Source: Woeseiaceae bacterium (lineage in GTDB: Bacteria; Pseudomonadota; Gammaproteobacteria; Steroidobacterales; Woeseiaceae). Taken from it: a stretch of 35,353 bases of DNA. Under the pieces are notes generated by a model that saw only the letters and a list, made by a program, of their open reading frames with translations, was not told where the DNA came from and did not search any database. This document shows, one piece after another, positions 1 through 7,732 of this stretch (positions are counted from its first letter, which is position 1; every line of letters begins with the position of its first letter). The stretch covers positions 1-35,353 of the forward strand of contig JANQPG010000093.1 of NCBI GenBank assembly GCA_028289545.1, written 5' to 3'. Made by a program: the position numbers and the translations under genes.

Positions 1-398
1 TTCCTCGGTACCGTCACTCCTGGGGCTGAAATAGATCGCAGTTGTATGAAAAGAAGGGCCAAACCGAGCTACAGGGAACGCGCTTTTCTAGCCGGTGACA
101 ATGTTCGGCACAGTCCCAATGACACTGTTCACCGAGTTCTCCGAGCTGCGGCTGGATCGCCATGATCGAGTTTCAGGGCAATTCGTATTCTACGTCCTTT
201 TCGCAGAACCGTCTCGTCCCGAGGCTCACCCGACTACTATTCATACCGTCTCTCGGCTTCGCCGAGCCGGAGTGTTTTCTACAGCTGTCGAGTGCAACAC
301 GTTTACATGTCCGCAGATGGCTTTGTCTGTGTTTCTAGAATAGCAACTGTTTTTTTCCATGCGGTGACCGTTGGTGTGGACGCAGGAGAGGATTTAAG
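1..398. other. Left-edge stretch with no confident gene
   Basis: No recognisable product is encoded here in any frame I read. An 82-codon open frame at 95-343 (+) matches no family I know and has no clear ribosome binding site. A small hairpin, CTCGGC-TTC-GCCGAG at 252-266, is followed eight bases later by a TTTT run and could be a weak terminator of something upstream. I looked for a lasso precursor or a B protease partner for the cyclase that starts at 399, namely a short ORF ending Thr-x-Gly with an acidic residue 7-9 later. I found none on the + strand, and the - strand was checked only superficially. Confidence 0.5.
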
Positions 399-2243
399 AT
401 GTATCGATACCTAGCGTTAAGTTGGAATGCTAATAACCCGGCGAAGGTTGCTACAGTGCAACGGATGACACGTTCGCTCTTGTCAGGTTCTTCAGATTGG
501 CAGCGTGTTTTCGATGCCCCGGGACTTCGCGTTTTTCACAGGCCTCATATGGAGGGCGCCTACTGCCCCTATGTCCTTAAGGGCGATGGTGGCGTAGTTC
601 TAGGTAAGCTATTCGAGTCTGATCCAACTGGAACAGTGACATCGCCAGGGCAGCTTTTTGATGAGCGAGAGTCCGATCGATTGATCGAATCGCAAGGCAG
701 GCGCCTAGTCGAGCGTTATTGGGGTCACTATGTCGCGTTCTTACGGGCGCCCGATAAGAACACGCAGTATCTACTGCGGGATCCAACAGGCGGAATGCCG
801 TGTTACATGGTTCAAGCCGGTGGCGTAGACGTGATTCTTTCAGATATGGAGGATTGCTCCTATCTTGAGTTGGCACCATTCACCGTCGACTGGGAGCATG
901 TCACTTCGTTCTTTCTGCACTCCAGATTGATCACGCAAACGACGGGTTTTAGGGAAGTAACGAGTCTGCACGCCGGTGCATGCGCGTCAATCAGCTACGG
1001 CAAAGACGGTGCTGCACAGGGCAGTATGAACACCTCGTTCTATTGGGACCCAGCTAAGGTTTGTGAGGCGAACGTCATCGAAAACCCCGATGTGGCAAGA
1101 GCGAATCTGCGGGCTACCATACGGGGTTGCGTTAACGCTTGGGCATCAAGCTACAAAAGTATAGTGCACGAGTTGTCCGGCGGGCTTGACTCCTCTGTTA
1201 TCGCAGCCTGCATTGCTGATCATGTTGATCGTCCTGCCGTTGCTTGCCTACATTACTTCACGGCAATGTCCGAGGGTGATGAGCGACTGTACGCGCAGCT
1301 CGCTGCCGAGAGCACGGGTTTGGAGCTCATCGAAACTGAAGCGAGCCCTGTTGAGACGCCCCTGGAAAGGCTGTTGGATCGGACGCGACTTGCTACTCCA
1401 TCCTGCCTGGGCTTCAACCCCGGGGCAGAATTATTGAAGCGACGCTTGGTTACCGAGCGACACGCGGGTGCTATTTTTAGTGGGCAAGGAGGGGATCATC
1501 TTCTTCAGCATGATCGGACCAGGCTAATTGCCGCCGAATACGCAAGCAGGCACGGATTGAGGTTACCTCTTCTTCGAATCGCAAAAGACACAAGTCGTAT
1601 GACCAGTAAGTCAATATGGTCGGTTTGGCAGTCCGTGACACGCTACGGGCTGCTCGGCAAGCCCTTCGACCCGTATGCTTTTCACTTCAAAGCGCCTGAC
1701 ATTCTCAGCGATGAGGCGAGTGCAAGTTTAAGCTTTGAAGCGATCACGCATCCGTGGGTGCTGAATGCAAGCCAACTGCCGGCAAACAAAGTTAGGCAGA
1801 CCTTCAACGTCGTTGACTGCCAAGCTTTCTTCAAAAGACAGCCGCCAAATGCCGAGCTTGTTCATCCACTGGTATCGCAACCGCTCATAGAGCTCTGCCT
1901 GCGAATACCAACCTATGTTCTTGCCCACCGCGGTATGCCTAGAGGGCTAATGCGTGAAGCGTTTGCAGAAGACCTGCCGACGGAACTGATTCGCCGTCGG
2001 TCGAAAGGCGGTACCACAAGCTACTTCTCGCAAATGCTCGTAGAAAACGCAGCTTTTTTACGGGAACGACTGCTGGATGGAGTTATGGTCAACCAAGGCA
2101 TTCTGAACCGCGGCAAGTTGGAGACGTTGTTGCGCGAGGGGAGTTTGATCCGCGGAACAGCCATAGCACCGATAATGTCCAGCTTGCGAGCCGAAACTTG
2201 GTTGAGCAACTGGGATGATGCGAGACAAAGGACGGCGGCCTGA
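399..2243 (+). CDS. Asparagine synthetase-like lasso peptide cyclase (C1)
   Basis: This 614-aa protein has the two-domain layout of asparagine synthetase B: an N-terminal glutaminase-like half and a C-terminal ATP-pyrophosphatase half. The PP-loop SGGLDSS is at residues ~260-266, and GQGGDH follows further on. The mature N-terminus reads MYRYLALSW, so the nucleophilic Cys2 of true glutamine-dependent AsnB is absent. Loss of glutaminase activity is typical of lasso cyclases (McjC type), which adenylate an Asp/Glu side chain and close the macrolactam onto the core N-terminus. A good ribosome binding site (GGAGAGGA) precedes the ATG. It is a clear paralogue of the protein at 10866-12755, sharing RYWGHYVAF, LRDPTGG and LSDMED blocks. 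The exporter gene overlaps its end. No precursor or B protease adjoins it inside the window. Family is confident; the substrate is unknown. Confidence 0.88.
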   Translation: MYRYLALSWNANNPAKVATVQRMTRSLLSGSSDWQRVFDAPGLRVFHRPHMEGAYCPYVLKGDGGVVLGKLFESDPTGTVTSPGQLFDERESDRLIESQGRRLVERYWGHYVAFLRAPDKNTQYLLRDPTGGMPCYMVQAGGVDVILSDMEDCSYLELAPFTVDWEHVTSFFLHSRLITQTTGFREVTSLHAGACASISYGKDGAAQGSMNTSFYWDPAKVCEANVIENPDVARANLRATIRGCVNAWASSYKSIVHELSGGLDSSVIAACIADHVDRPAVACLHYFTAMSEGDERLYAQLAAESTGLELIETEASPVETPLERLLDRTRLATPSCLGFNPGAELLKRRLVTERHAGAIFSGQGGDHLLQHDRTRLIAAEYASRHGLRLPLLRIAKDTSRMTSKSIWSVWQSVTRYGLLGKPFDPYAFHFKAPDILSDEASASLSFEAITHPWVLNASQLPANKVRQTFNVVDCQAFFKRQPPNAELVHPLVSQPLIELCLRIPTYVLAHRGMPRGLMREAFAEDLPTELIRRRSKGGTTSYFSQMLVENAAFLRERLLDGVMVNQGILNRGKLETLLREGSLIRGTAIAPIMSSLRAETWLSNWDDARQRTAA

Positions 2244-4068
2244 GATGACGGCAGCCACTGGTCATGCGACTGGGGTTCAACAAGCGCGTGAACGTATATG
2301 GGTGTCAGCATTTAGTCTGCTCTTGCAGGAAACCAGCCTGCGCCTGAAGCTAGTTTTGGGGCTCGTGTTGCTCATTGTGCTTGCTTCGTCGGCTCTGGCG
2401 GCGCTGTCACCGGTTGTCCTAAAACTAGTCATCGATGAGTTGACCGGGCCGGGAGCTTTGGCCGAACCGTTCTTCACGATTGGATTTTTGGTGCTTGCAT
2501 ATGCCGTCAGCCATTGGTTGAGTCGTTTTCTCGCGGAGCTCCGTGCTCTCGGAATAGGTCGGGCGGATCAGAGACTCCATCGCAATCTTAGTCTACGGCT
2601 CTTTAAGCACGTGATGGCGCTTCCATTACGGTTTCATCTAAACAATAAAACCGGCGCCCTTAGCCAGACGCTCGCCAACGGGCTAATTGGCTTTCGCACG
2701 CTCGTGCAACACCTGGTTTTGACAGTGTTACCTGTCCTTGTGGAGATTGCGACGATGAGCGCTGTCCTTGTCGTCTTGGGCCAGCCGGTGTTTCTTGCGA
2801 TCATTGGGGTGACTCTAGTTTGCTATTCAGTAGCATTCGCTATCGGAGCAAATAGACTGATTTATCCTGCTCGCGCAGTGTCTTCAGCTCACATAGACGC
2901 AAATGCGCTTTTGACAGATAGCATCATCAACTATGAAACCATCAAGTCATTTAGCGCAGAGCCTCGTATGCAAAAGCGTATGGATGATGCGTTTGCGCAA
3001 ACAGAGTCGCGTTGGGCACAGTTCTTTTCGCGCAAGGCGATGAATGGAGTGGTAGTGGGTACGATTTTTGCCGCCTCGTTGGGAACTTCAGTCTACGTCG
3101 CGGCAGGAGAGGTCCAGCAGGGTCGTATGAGCCTTGGCGATTTCGTGTTGGTCCACGCTTACATGCTGAGGGTATTTCAGCCTATGGAATCCCTTGGTTT
3201 TGCATTCAGGGATATTGCTCAAGGTTTAGCATTTATCGAGAAGATGATCGAAGTTTTTCGGCAGGAGACCGAGCAAGCGTCATCTACCGATGCGAACAGA
3301 TTGCCGCCGGGGCCAGGAGAATTGCTGTTCGAGAGCGTCTCGTTTTCGTATAACGACGAACGTAAGATTCTCGAAGATGTTAGTTTCAAGGTTCCTGCCG
3401 GGCGGATGGTCGCATTGGTCGGATCGAGTGGCTCCGGCAAGTCTTCCCTAGTGCGGTTACTTGTGCGGTTCTGGGATCCTGATGGTGGGCAAATACTAAT
3501 TGACGGTACACCCATTTCAACCATCTCTGGTCCTGGTCTCAGGGCTGATATCGCTGTGGTGCCTCAGGACACAGTCCTGTTCAACGATACGATTGCCTAC
3601 AACATCGCAATGGGTCGCCCAGATAGTTCCGAGGAAGAAATAGTGGCGGCCGCAAAATTAGCGCATATTCATGATTTCATCTCAGCACGCCCCGAAGGCT
3701 ACAAGACGCTGGTTGGCGAGCGCGGGCTCAAATTATCTGGGGGAGAGAAACAGCGTGTAGCAATTGCCCGCGCGGCACTCAAGAAGCCCAGGATATTTGT
3801 CTTTGATGAAGCGACATCGTCACTCGACTCTAAGACTGAGCAGAGGATTTTGCGGAATATTGAAGAAGTTTCCAGGGGGACAACCACACTCGTTATCGCG
3901 CACCGTTTGTCAACGATTGTTCGAGCAGACGAGATCCTCGTTCTCGAAGAGGGAAAGATTGTCGAGCGTGGCACCCATCAGGACCTGATCCGGTTTGGAG
4001 GAGCCTATCAGTCGATGTGGAATACACAACAGCAAGAACCGAGACGGCGTTACGAGACCGCAATCTAG
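2215..4068 (+). CDS. ABC exporter, Atm1-like, fused membrane and ATPase domains
   Basis: This 617-aa half-transporter has an N-terminal six-helix exporter domain (~residues 40-340) and a C-terminal ATPase. Walker A GSSGSGKS is at 403-410, the signature LSGGEKQ at 507-513, Walker B IFVFDE at 527-532 and the switch His in AHRLS at ~563. The membrane domain carries the RADQRLHRNL, RFHLNNKTGAL and LPVLVEI blocks characteristic of the ATM1/ABCB7 exporter group rather than MsbA. It follows cyclase C1 with a 29-base overlap if the first ATG is used; an ATG at 2245, one base after the cyclase stop, is equally plausible. By position it would be the lasso D component, exporting mature peptide and giving immunity. 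It is the only exporter gene near either lasso half. The substrate is inferred from context only. Confidence 0.88.
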   Translation: MMRDKGRRPEMTAATGHATGVQQARERIWVSAFSLLLQETSLRLKLVLGLVLLIVLASSALAALSPVVLKLVIDELTGPGALAEPFFTIGFLVLAYAVSHWLSRFLAELRALGIGRADQRLHRNLSLRLFKHVMALPLRFHLNNKTGALSQTLANGLIGFRTLVQHLVLTVLPVLVEIATMSAVLVVLGQPVFLAIIGVTLVCYSVAFAIGANRLIYPARAVSSAHIDANALLTDSIINYETIKSFSAEPRMQKRMDDAFAQTESRWAQFFSRKAMNGVVVGTIFAASLGTSVYVAAGEVQQGRMSLGDFVLVHAYMLRVFQPMESLGFAFRDIAQGLAFIEKMIEVFRQETEQASSTDANRLPPGPGELLFESVSFSYNDERKILEDVSFKVPAGRMVALVGSSGSGKSSLVRLLVRFWDPDGGQILIDGTPISTISGPGLRADIAVVPQDTVLFNDTIAYNIAMGRPDSSEEEIVAAAKLAHIHDFISARPEGYKTLVGERGLKLSGGEKQRVAIARAALKKPRIFVFDEATSSLDSKTEQRILRNIEEVSRGTTTLVIAHRLSTIVRADEILVLEEGKIVERGTHQDLIRFGGAYQSMWNTQQQEPRRRYETAI

Positions 4069-4152
4069 CGTGAGAGATTCCAGATATTTTTTCATCTCTC
4101 TCATCGTGATACTAGCATCGAGGCCTGATTGTGAGACTGCAGAGTAAGCGAA

Positions 4153-5256
4153 ATGACGAACAGGACGTGGTGTTTTATTGCGCTACTTTCTGGGGTAGCT
4201 TCTTCCCCAGATTTGGCTTTCTCGGCAAACCTGCCGTCGCTCGATGATGCCCGCGCGGCGGCTGCCGCAGCAAACTATGACCAGTACTGCGCTCTTTGTC
4301 ATGGCAAAGAGCGTGAGGGCTACGCGAACGACCATGCACCTTCGCTTCGATCAGAGTCGCTAATGACATCGGGAACAATTGAGATGTATTTGGCGACTGC
4401 CTACGGGAGATTTGGGACGCCGATGGCCGCTTACGTCGATGACATGGGCGGCCCAATGACGAAGTACGAAATTTCTTACCTAGTGCAATGGTTGCAAAGT
4501 CAGGTGGAAACGGAGCCTTACACTCATGATTACGGATTGATTTCGGGTGATATAGAGTTAGGCAAAGTTGTTTACGCCGAACACTGTGCATCATGTCATG
4601 GTAGAGCGGGAGAAGGCGGTACTGGAACAGCGCTCGGCAACCCAGCGATGTTGTCGCTGACAACGGATAAGTTTATTAGGCACGCTATTGAGTACGGGCG
4701 TGACAGTACTGAGATGGTGGCGTTCGGCGAGATTCTGTCCGCAAAAGAAATTGATGGCGTTACTGCGTTTCTTCGTAGTCGGTCAACTGGCTGGACGCTC
4801 GAAAAGCCTGTTCTGCGGCCGCTGCCCGAGGCCGGTGATTATGTTCTCAATCCTAACTCTCCGAAAGCAAAGTTCGATCTAAAGGACAATCTTTACGTTA
4901 TGGCAGCGGATTTGCTCAAAGCGCTGCAAGACATGAAGCGTATCGTTGTGTTGGACACGCGCTCGTTATCCAGGTGGCAGATATATAACATCGAGGGCTC
5001 CATACCTATTCCGTACTACGCGGACTTCGGCGATATTGGTGACTTCCTGAAGGATATGCCAGACGACGGCACTATGATTGTCACCTACTGCGAATGTCCA
5101 AGATCCGCAGCTAGGCGGGTCAACGAGATGATCAGAGAACATGGGTTCGAAAACACCGCCGTTCTGTGGGAAGGTATTGGAGGGTGGGTATCGCTGGGGT
5201 ATCCTGTTTTTAGAGGCGAGAGCGACGGAAAGGTCGAAATAGCGGAATTGGATTGA
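4153..5256 (+). CDS. Secreted diheme cytochrome c with C-terminal rhodanese domain
   Basis: This 367-aa protein has an N-terminal hydrophobic signal-like segment (cleavage perhaps near residue 25) and two c-type heme motifs, CALCH at 46-50 and CASCH at 145-149, each in a small cytochrome c fold. The C-terminal third is a rhodanese-like domain: VVLDTRS at ~265-271, GSIPIPY at ~282-288, and a Cys loop YCECPRSAARR with candidate active Cys313 and Cys315. The fusion implies a periplasmic redox enzyme handling a sulfur species or a thiol/persulfide with electron transfer through the hemes. It starts 84 bp after the exporter and is probably co-transcribed. Its link to lasso export is positional only; a sulfur or thiol role for the island is inference. 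Confidence 0.85.
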   Translation: MTNRTWCFIALLSGVASSPDLAFSANLPSLDDARAAAAAANYDQYCALCHGKEREGYANDHAPSLRSESLMTSGTIEMYLATAYGRFGTPMAAYVDDMGGPMTKYEISYLVQWLQSQVETEPYTHDYGLISGDIELGKVVYAEHCASCHGRAGEGGTGTALGNPAMLSLTTDKFIRHAIEYGRDSTEMVAFGEILSAKEIDGVTAFLRSRSTGWTLEKPVLRPLPEAGDYVLNPNSPKAKFDLKDNLYVMAADLLKALQDMKRIVVLDTRSLSRWQIYNIEGSIPIPYYADFGDIGDFLKDMPDDGTMIVTYCECPRSAARRVNEMIREHGFENTAVLWEGIGGWVSLGYPVFRGESDGKVEIAELD

Positions 5257-5420
5257 AGCCAAGTTACTGACGGTTGCCGCTAGGGACAAACAACAAGTCT
5301 CGTCTTGGCGGCTTTGCTTTACCTACTGTGCCGTTATTCTGTTGTCCGGAAAAAGTAATTGGGAGTCATGCCTGACACTGTCGTACGAGATCTTCACTGG
5401 TCGTAATGGCAACTCTCACC
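5257..5420. other. Intergenic space between convergent genes
   Basis: This stretch separates the cytochrome/rhodanese gene (+) from the first XRE regulator (-), so it should contain terminators for both. I see no strong GC hairpin with a T-run in either direction and no short ORF with recognisable content. Confidence 0.4.
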
Positions 5421-5669
5421 TCAAACGTCATCCAGTCTCTCAAGTTCTCTCTCAATCTCCCCAACCACATCCGCAGCCGAATAGCCCAGCCCGCGACTGA
5501 GCTTCAGCACCATCTCGAGGCTGGGTCCGCGCTTCTCGTTTTCCAGGAGGCTGACGGTGCTGGGGTGGCAATCGGCTTTCTCGGCCAGCTGTTCGTGCGT
5601 CAGCCCGGATTTTCTTCTGAGCCACCAGAGTATGGTTGCAAAGGGTGCTGTCGAGGTTTGTTTGGCCAC
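5421..5669 (-). CDS. Small XRE-family repressor 1
   Basis: This 82-aa protein is essentially one Cro/CI helix-turn-helix domain: LRRKSGLTHEQLAEKA, then CHPSTVSLLENEKRGPSLEMVLKLS. No ligand or oligomerisation domain follows. I chose the GTG at 5669 (GTG GCC AAA); its upstream edge lies 22 bases from a perfect 12-2-12 inverted repeat (5691-5716). The paralogue at 6062-6295 shares the CHPS/CHPT recognition-helix start and the same operator-to-start spacing, so both probably bind the same site and repress themselves and each other. There is little leader between operator and start, so translation may be leaderless or nearly so. Other targets are unknown. Confidence 0.82.
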   Translation of the reverse strand: MAKQTSTAPFATILWWLRRKSGLTHEQLAEKADCHPSTVSLLENEKRGPSLEMVLKLSRGLGYSAADVVGEIERELERLDDV

Positions 5670-5690
5670 ACGCAGAGGCTACGTGTTTAA

Positions 5691-5716
5691 GACTATTGTC
5701 TGTACAGACAATAGTC
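5691..5716. promoter_or_regulatory. Perfect inverted-repeat operator of XRE gene 1
   Basis: The half-site GACTATTGTCTG is followed by TA and then its exact reverse complement, CAGACAATAGTC. It lies 22 bases upstream of the XRE1 GTG. On the + side it is followed by an AT-rich segment containing TAATATGCAATA that may carry promoter elements. The same 12-base half-sites recur upstream of XRE2 with AA in the centre. Binding by these XRE proteins is inferred from position and duplication. Confidence 0.85.
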
Positions 5717-6061
5717 ATTGTGCTAATATGCAATATTTTCCTGTTGCAAAAGAATTTTAACGAACGTGCGCTTGGAGCGCGTCGCAGTTCGTGCGAGACG
5801 TAGCGAAATAGGCGACCTGTCTGCTTCACGGTCGAAGGGTTAAAAGCCCTGCGTACGCGCATACAAACTGTCTGGTCGTACCTCCGACGCAGAGCAGGCG
5901 CGCATTCCAAGTAGATGCTTTTGAGTGCCCACAAAATTGATCAAACGCAGTAGATAAGGCGTGTATCACGACCGCCGCGATCTGAATGCGCGGCAACGGC
6001 ACGGTGGAGGCGGTTCAACAATCTCTGTTGCGGCTTTCCCGCAAGCCGCCCTTGTATGCCC
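5717..6061. other. Gene-free spacer between the two XRE genes
   Basis: The first ~70 bases resemble the segment to the right of the second operator (TATGCAAT, then TTTTA..ACG and a GTGC further on). This supports duplication of an XRE gene together with its promoter region. A hairpin GCGGCTT-TCCCGC-AAGCCGC at 6030-6049 lies just after the XRE2 stop on the - strand and could end that transcript, although no T-run follows. I see no convincing coding sequence. Confidence 0.45.
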
Positions 6062-6295
6062 TCAACCCAGGGCCGCCTCCGTCTCCTTAACAAGTTTCCA
6101 ACCTGGACAATCCAATGCGTCCGCAAGCCTCAGCATCGTGTCGAGGCTCGGGTTGCGCAGGCCGCGCTCGACGAGACTAATATAGGTAGGATGGCAGGAC
6201 GCCTCGTCAGCGAGGGTTTCCTGGGACATGCCGGCGGCCAGTCGACGTCGCCGAACGATCAGGCCAAACTCTTTTGCTACGGTGTTCTTGTTCAC
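6062..6295 (-). CDS. Small XRE-family repressor 2
   Basis: This 77-aa helix-turn-helix protein has the core RRRRLAAGMSQETLADEAS, then CHPTYISLVERGLRNPSLDTMLRLA. A longer reading from a TTG at 6337 is open but would start inside the operator, so I chose the in-frame GTG at 6295 (GTG AAC AAG AAC). That start gives the same 22-base operator-to-start distance as XRE1. It is a divergent paralogue of XRE1. It is transcribed away from the fecR-like gene, so the operator region may also influence the rightward fecR/receptor promoter, but the gap to fecR is ~290 bp. Confidence 0.8.
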   Translation of the reverse strand: MNKNTVAKEFGLIVRRRRLAAGMSQETLADEASCHPTYISLVERGLRNPSLDTMLRLADALDCPGWKLVKETEAALG

Positions 6296-6316
6296 ACCGA
6301 AACCGTAGGCGCTGTC

Positions 6317-6342
6317 GACTATTGTCTGAACAGACAATAGTC
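6317..6342. promoter_or_regulatory. Perfect inverted-repeat operator of XRE gene 2
   Basis: GACTATTGTCTG, a two-base AA centre, and the exact reverse complement CAGACAATAGTC. The half-sites are identical to those at 5691-5716, and the distance to the chosen GTG start is again 22 bases. Identical 12-mers at two loci next to two paralogous repressors make this a strong candidate operator. Confidence 0.85.
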
Positions 6343-6628
6343 GCTATTATGCAATTTCGCATGATGATGGTTTTATAACGTACGGTGCAAGAGCCGCCGT
6401 TAGCTTCGTAGTTGGCTTTTGGATCCCGAATAAATGCAATATATACATGCGATATATATGGGATTTGACGTGCCGCCTGATCGGGTAGGTGCGGCCTGCG
6501 CGGTTATGCCGATATAGTTCGCCTATGAACAGACATACACAAAAAAGGGCGGGTAGCGAACTGTGGAGTTCGAGTAGCGGCTATGGCGCCGGGTCCCCGA
6601 CAAGACCGCTTTCGATGAGCCCTCTCTG
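6343..6628. other. Gene-free leader region upstream of fecR-like gene
   Basis: Nearly 290 bases without a credible gene. An AT-rich patch around 6430-6462 contains the imperfect direct repeat TGCAATATATACATGCGATATATATGG's two halves (AATATATA and GATATATAT), followed by TTGACG at ~6464. It may include the fecR promoter, but I cannot pair a convincing -10 with that -35-like hexamer. No ECF sigma factor (fecI) gene is present in either strand, although one usually precedes fecR. Confidence 0.4.
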
Positions 6629-7624
6629 ATGGACCCGAGAAACACTCCCATCGAGGAAACGCCCGCCGAGGCTGCCGAGTCCATTTCGGACGCGTTGGAT
6701 TTCCTTCGAGGGGAAGCGGACGCAGCCGGGCTGCCGGACGTCAGCGAACTGATCCAGGAAGCGTCGACCCGATCCCGCGAGCACAGCATCAGGCTCTCGA
6801 CGGAGGCTGCCGAAGAAGTCCTGCCAAACCCGCTGCCGGCACACCAGGATCCCGCCGTCGTCCCTGTGCGTTCGCGGCGGCGTCTTTACGTGCCGCTTGC
6901 AGCCGCGGCGAGTGCCGCTGCCGTCGTAATGACATTCCTGTTGTCCTCGGCGCCCGTCTATGAGGCGAGTTACGCCACGGCCGTTGGCGAGCACCGGGAG
7001 ATTGTCCTGCCGGACGATTCGGTGCTCATGCTCAACACTGATTCGGCCGTGACCGTGCGCTACAGCGACGACCGACGCGAAATCCATCTTGAGCGCGGCG
7101 AAGCCCACTTCGACGTCACACCGGCGCCGGCACGGCCGTTTCGCGTAGCAGCCGGTCTTGGCACGGTGCGCGCCATTGGCACGGCGTTCAACGTCTACCT
7201 GGACGACGGCACGGTCGAGGTGCTGGTCGAGGAGGGGGTTGTCGAGGTCGAAGCCGGTGACTCGCGGGCAATCCCACCGCAGATCCTGGAAGAGGGTCAG
7301 ACGCTGGAGTACCGCGAGACGCTGGGGGCCGTATCGGCTGTCGAAGACGAGGAGATTGCACGCCGCCTGGCGTGGCACGACGGCATGCTGGATTTCCGCG
7401 GCAACACGTTGGCCGAAGTGATCGAGGAGGCCACTCGCCACACGTCCACGCGGATCACCATTGTCGATCCGGCCCTTGAGAACCGGGCCGTGACCGGCTA
7501 TATCCGCGCGGGCGACGTCGACACGCTGCTGCAGTTGCTGATGTCAGAGGAAGATATCTCCGTGCGCCGGGTTGGTGCAGAGGAGATCCAGCTGACAAGC
7601 TCCGAGCCCCTCGGCGTGCAGTAA
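6629..7624 (+). CDS. FecR-like transmembrane sensor, atypical N-terminus
   Basis: This 331-aa protein has one membrane helix (~residues 88-106, after RSRRR), a periplasmic FecR domain (~115-210, including LPDDSVLMLNTDSAV, GEAHFDV and GTAFNVY) and a C-terminal STN-like domain (~255-325, FRGNTLAEVIEEA). In FecIRA-type systems the FecR protein relays the signal from a loaded TonB-dependent receptor to an ECF sigma factor through its cytoplasmic N-terminus. Here that N-terminus (~85 residues, acidic) does not look like the usual DUF4880 segment with its conserved Trp residues, and no fecI is nearby. The receptor gene follows after 108 bp. It could act as a sensor for a distant sigma factor, or it may have diverged. 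Confidence 0.82.
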   Translation: MDPRNTPIEETPAEAAESISDALDFLRGEADAAGLPDVSELIQEASTRSREHSIRLSTEAAEEVLPNPLPAHQDPAVVPVRSRRRLYVPLAAAASAAAVVMTFLLSSAPVYEASYATAVGEHREIVLPDDSVLMLNTDSAVTVRYSDDRREIHLERGEAHFDVTPAPARPFRVAAGLGTVRAIGTAFNVYLDDGTVEVLVEEGVVEVEAGDSRAIPPQILEEGQTLEYRETLGAVSAVEDEEIARRLAWHDGMLDFRGNTLAEVIEEATRHTSTRITIVDPALENRAVTGYIRAGDVDTLLQLLMSEEDISVRRVGAEEIQLTSSEPLGVQ

Positions 7625-7716
7625 AGCGGCCGCATTCGCAACAGCACCACCCGCCAACAGCAACCGCCGCCGCGCCTCTCGTGGCGGGACGTAACATAAT
7701 GCGCGATCAATCAAGG

Positions 7717-7722
7717 TATAAT
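7717..7722 (+). promoter_or_regulatory. Possible -10 element before receptor gene
   Basis: A perfect TATAAT lies in the 108-bp gap between the fecR-like gene and the receptor gene. A transcript would begin ~7729, almost on top of the first GTG (7733), so either the leader is very short, a later GTG or TTG is used, or the match is chance. No good -35 is paired with it. Confidence 0.35.
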
Positions 7723-7732
7723 CGCCTGCCAA

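Noticed and set aside
95..343. 82-codon open frame on + strand
   Set aside because: No recognisable family, no good ribosome binding site, and a hairpin inside it; I treat the stretch as non-coding.
4071..4101. GAGAGAT/ATCTCTC inverted repeat after the exporter gene
   Set aside because: Seven-base A+T-rich arms with a 15-base loop are too weak to call a terminator.
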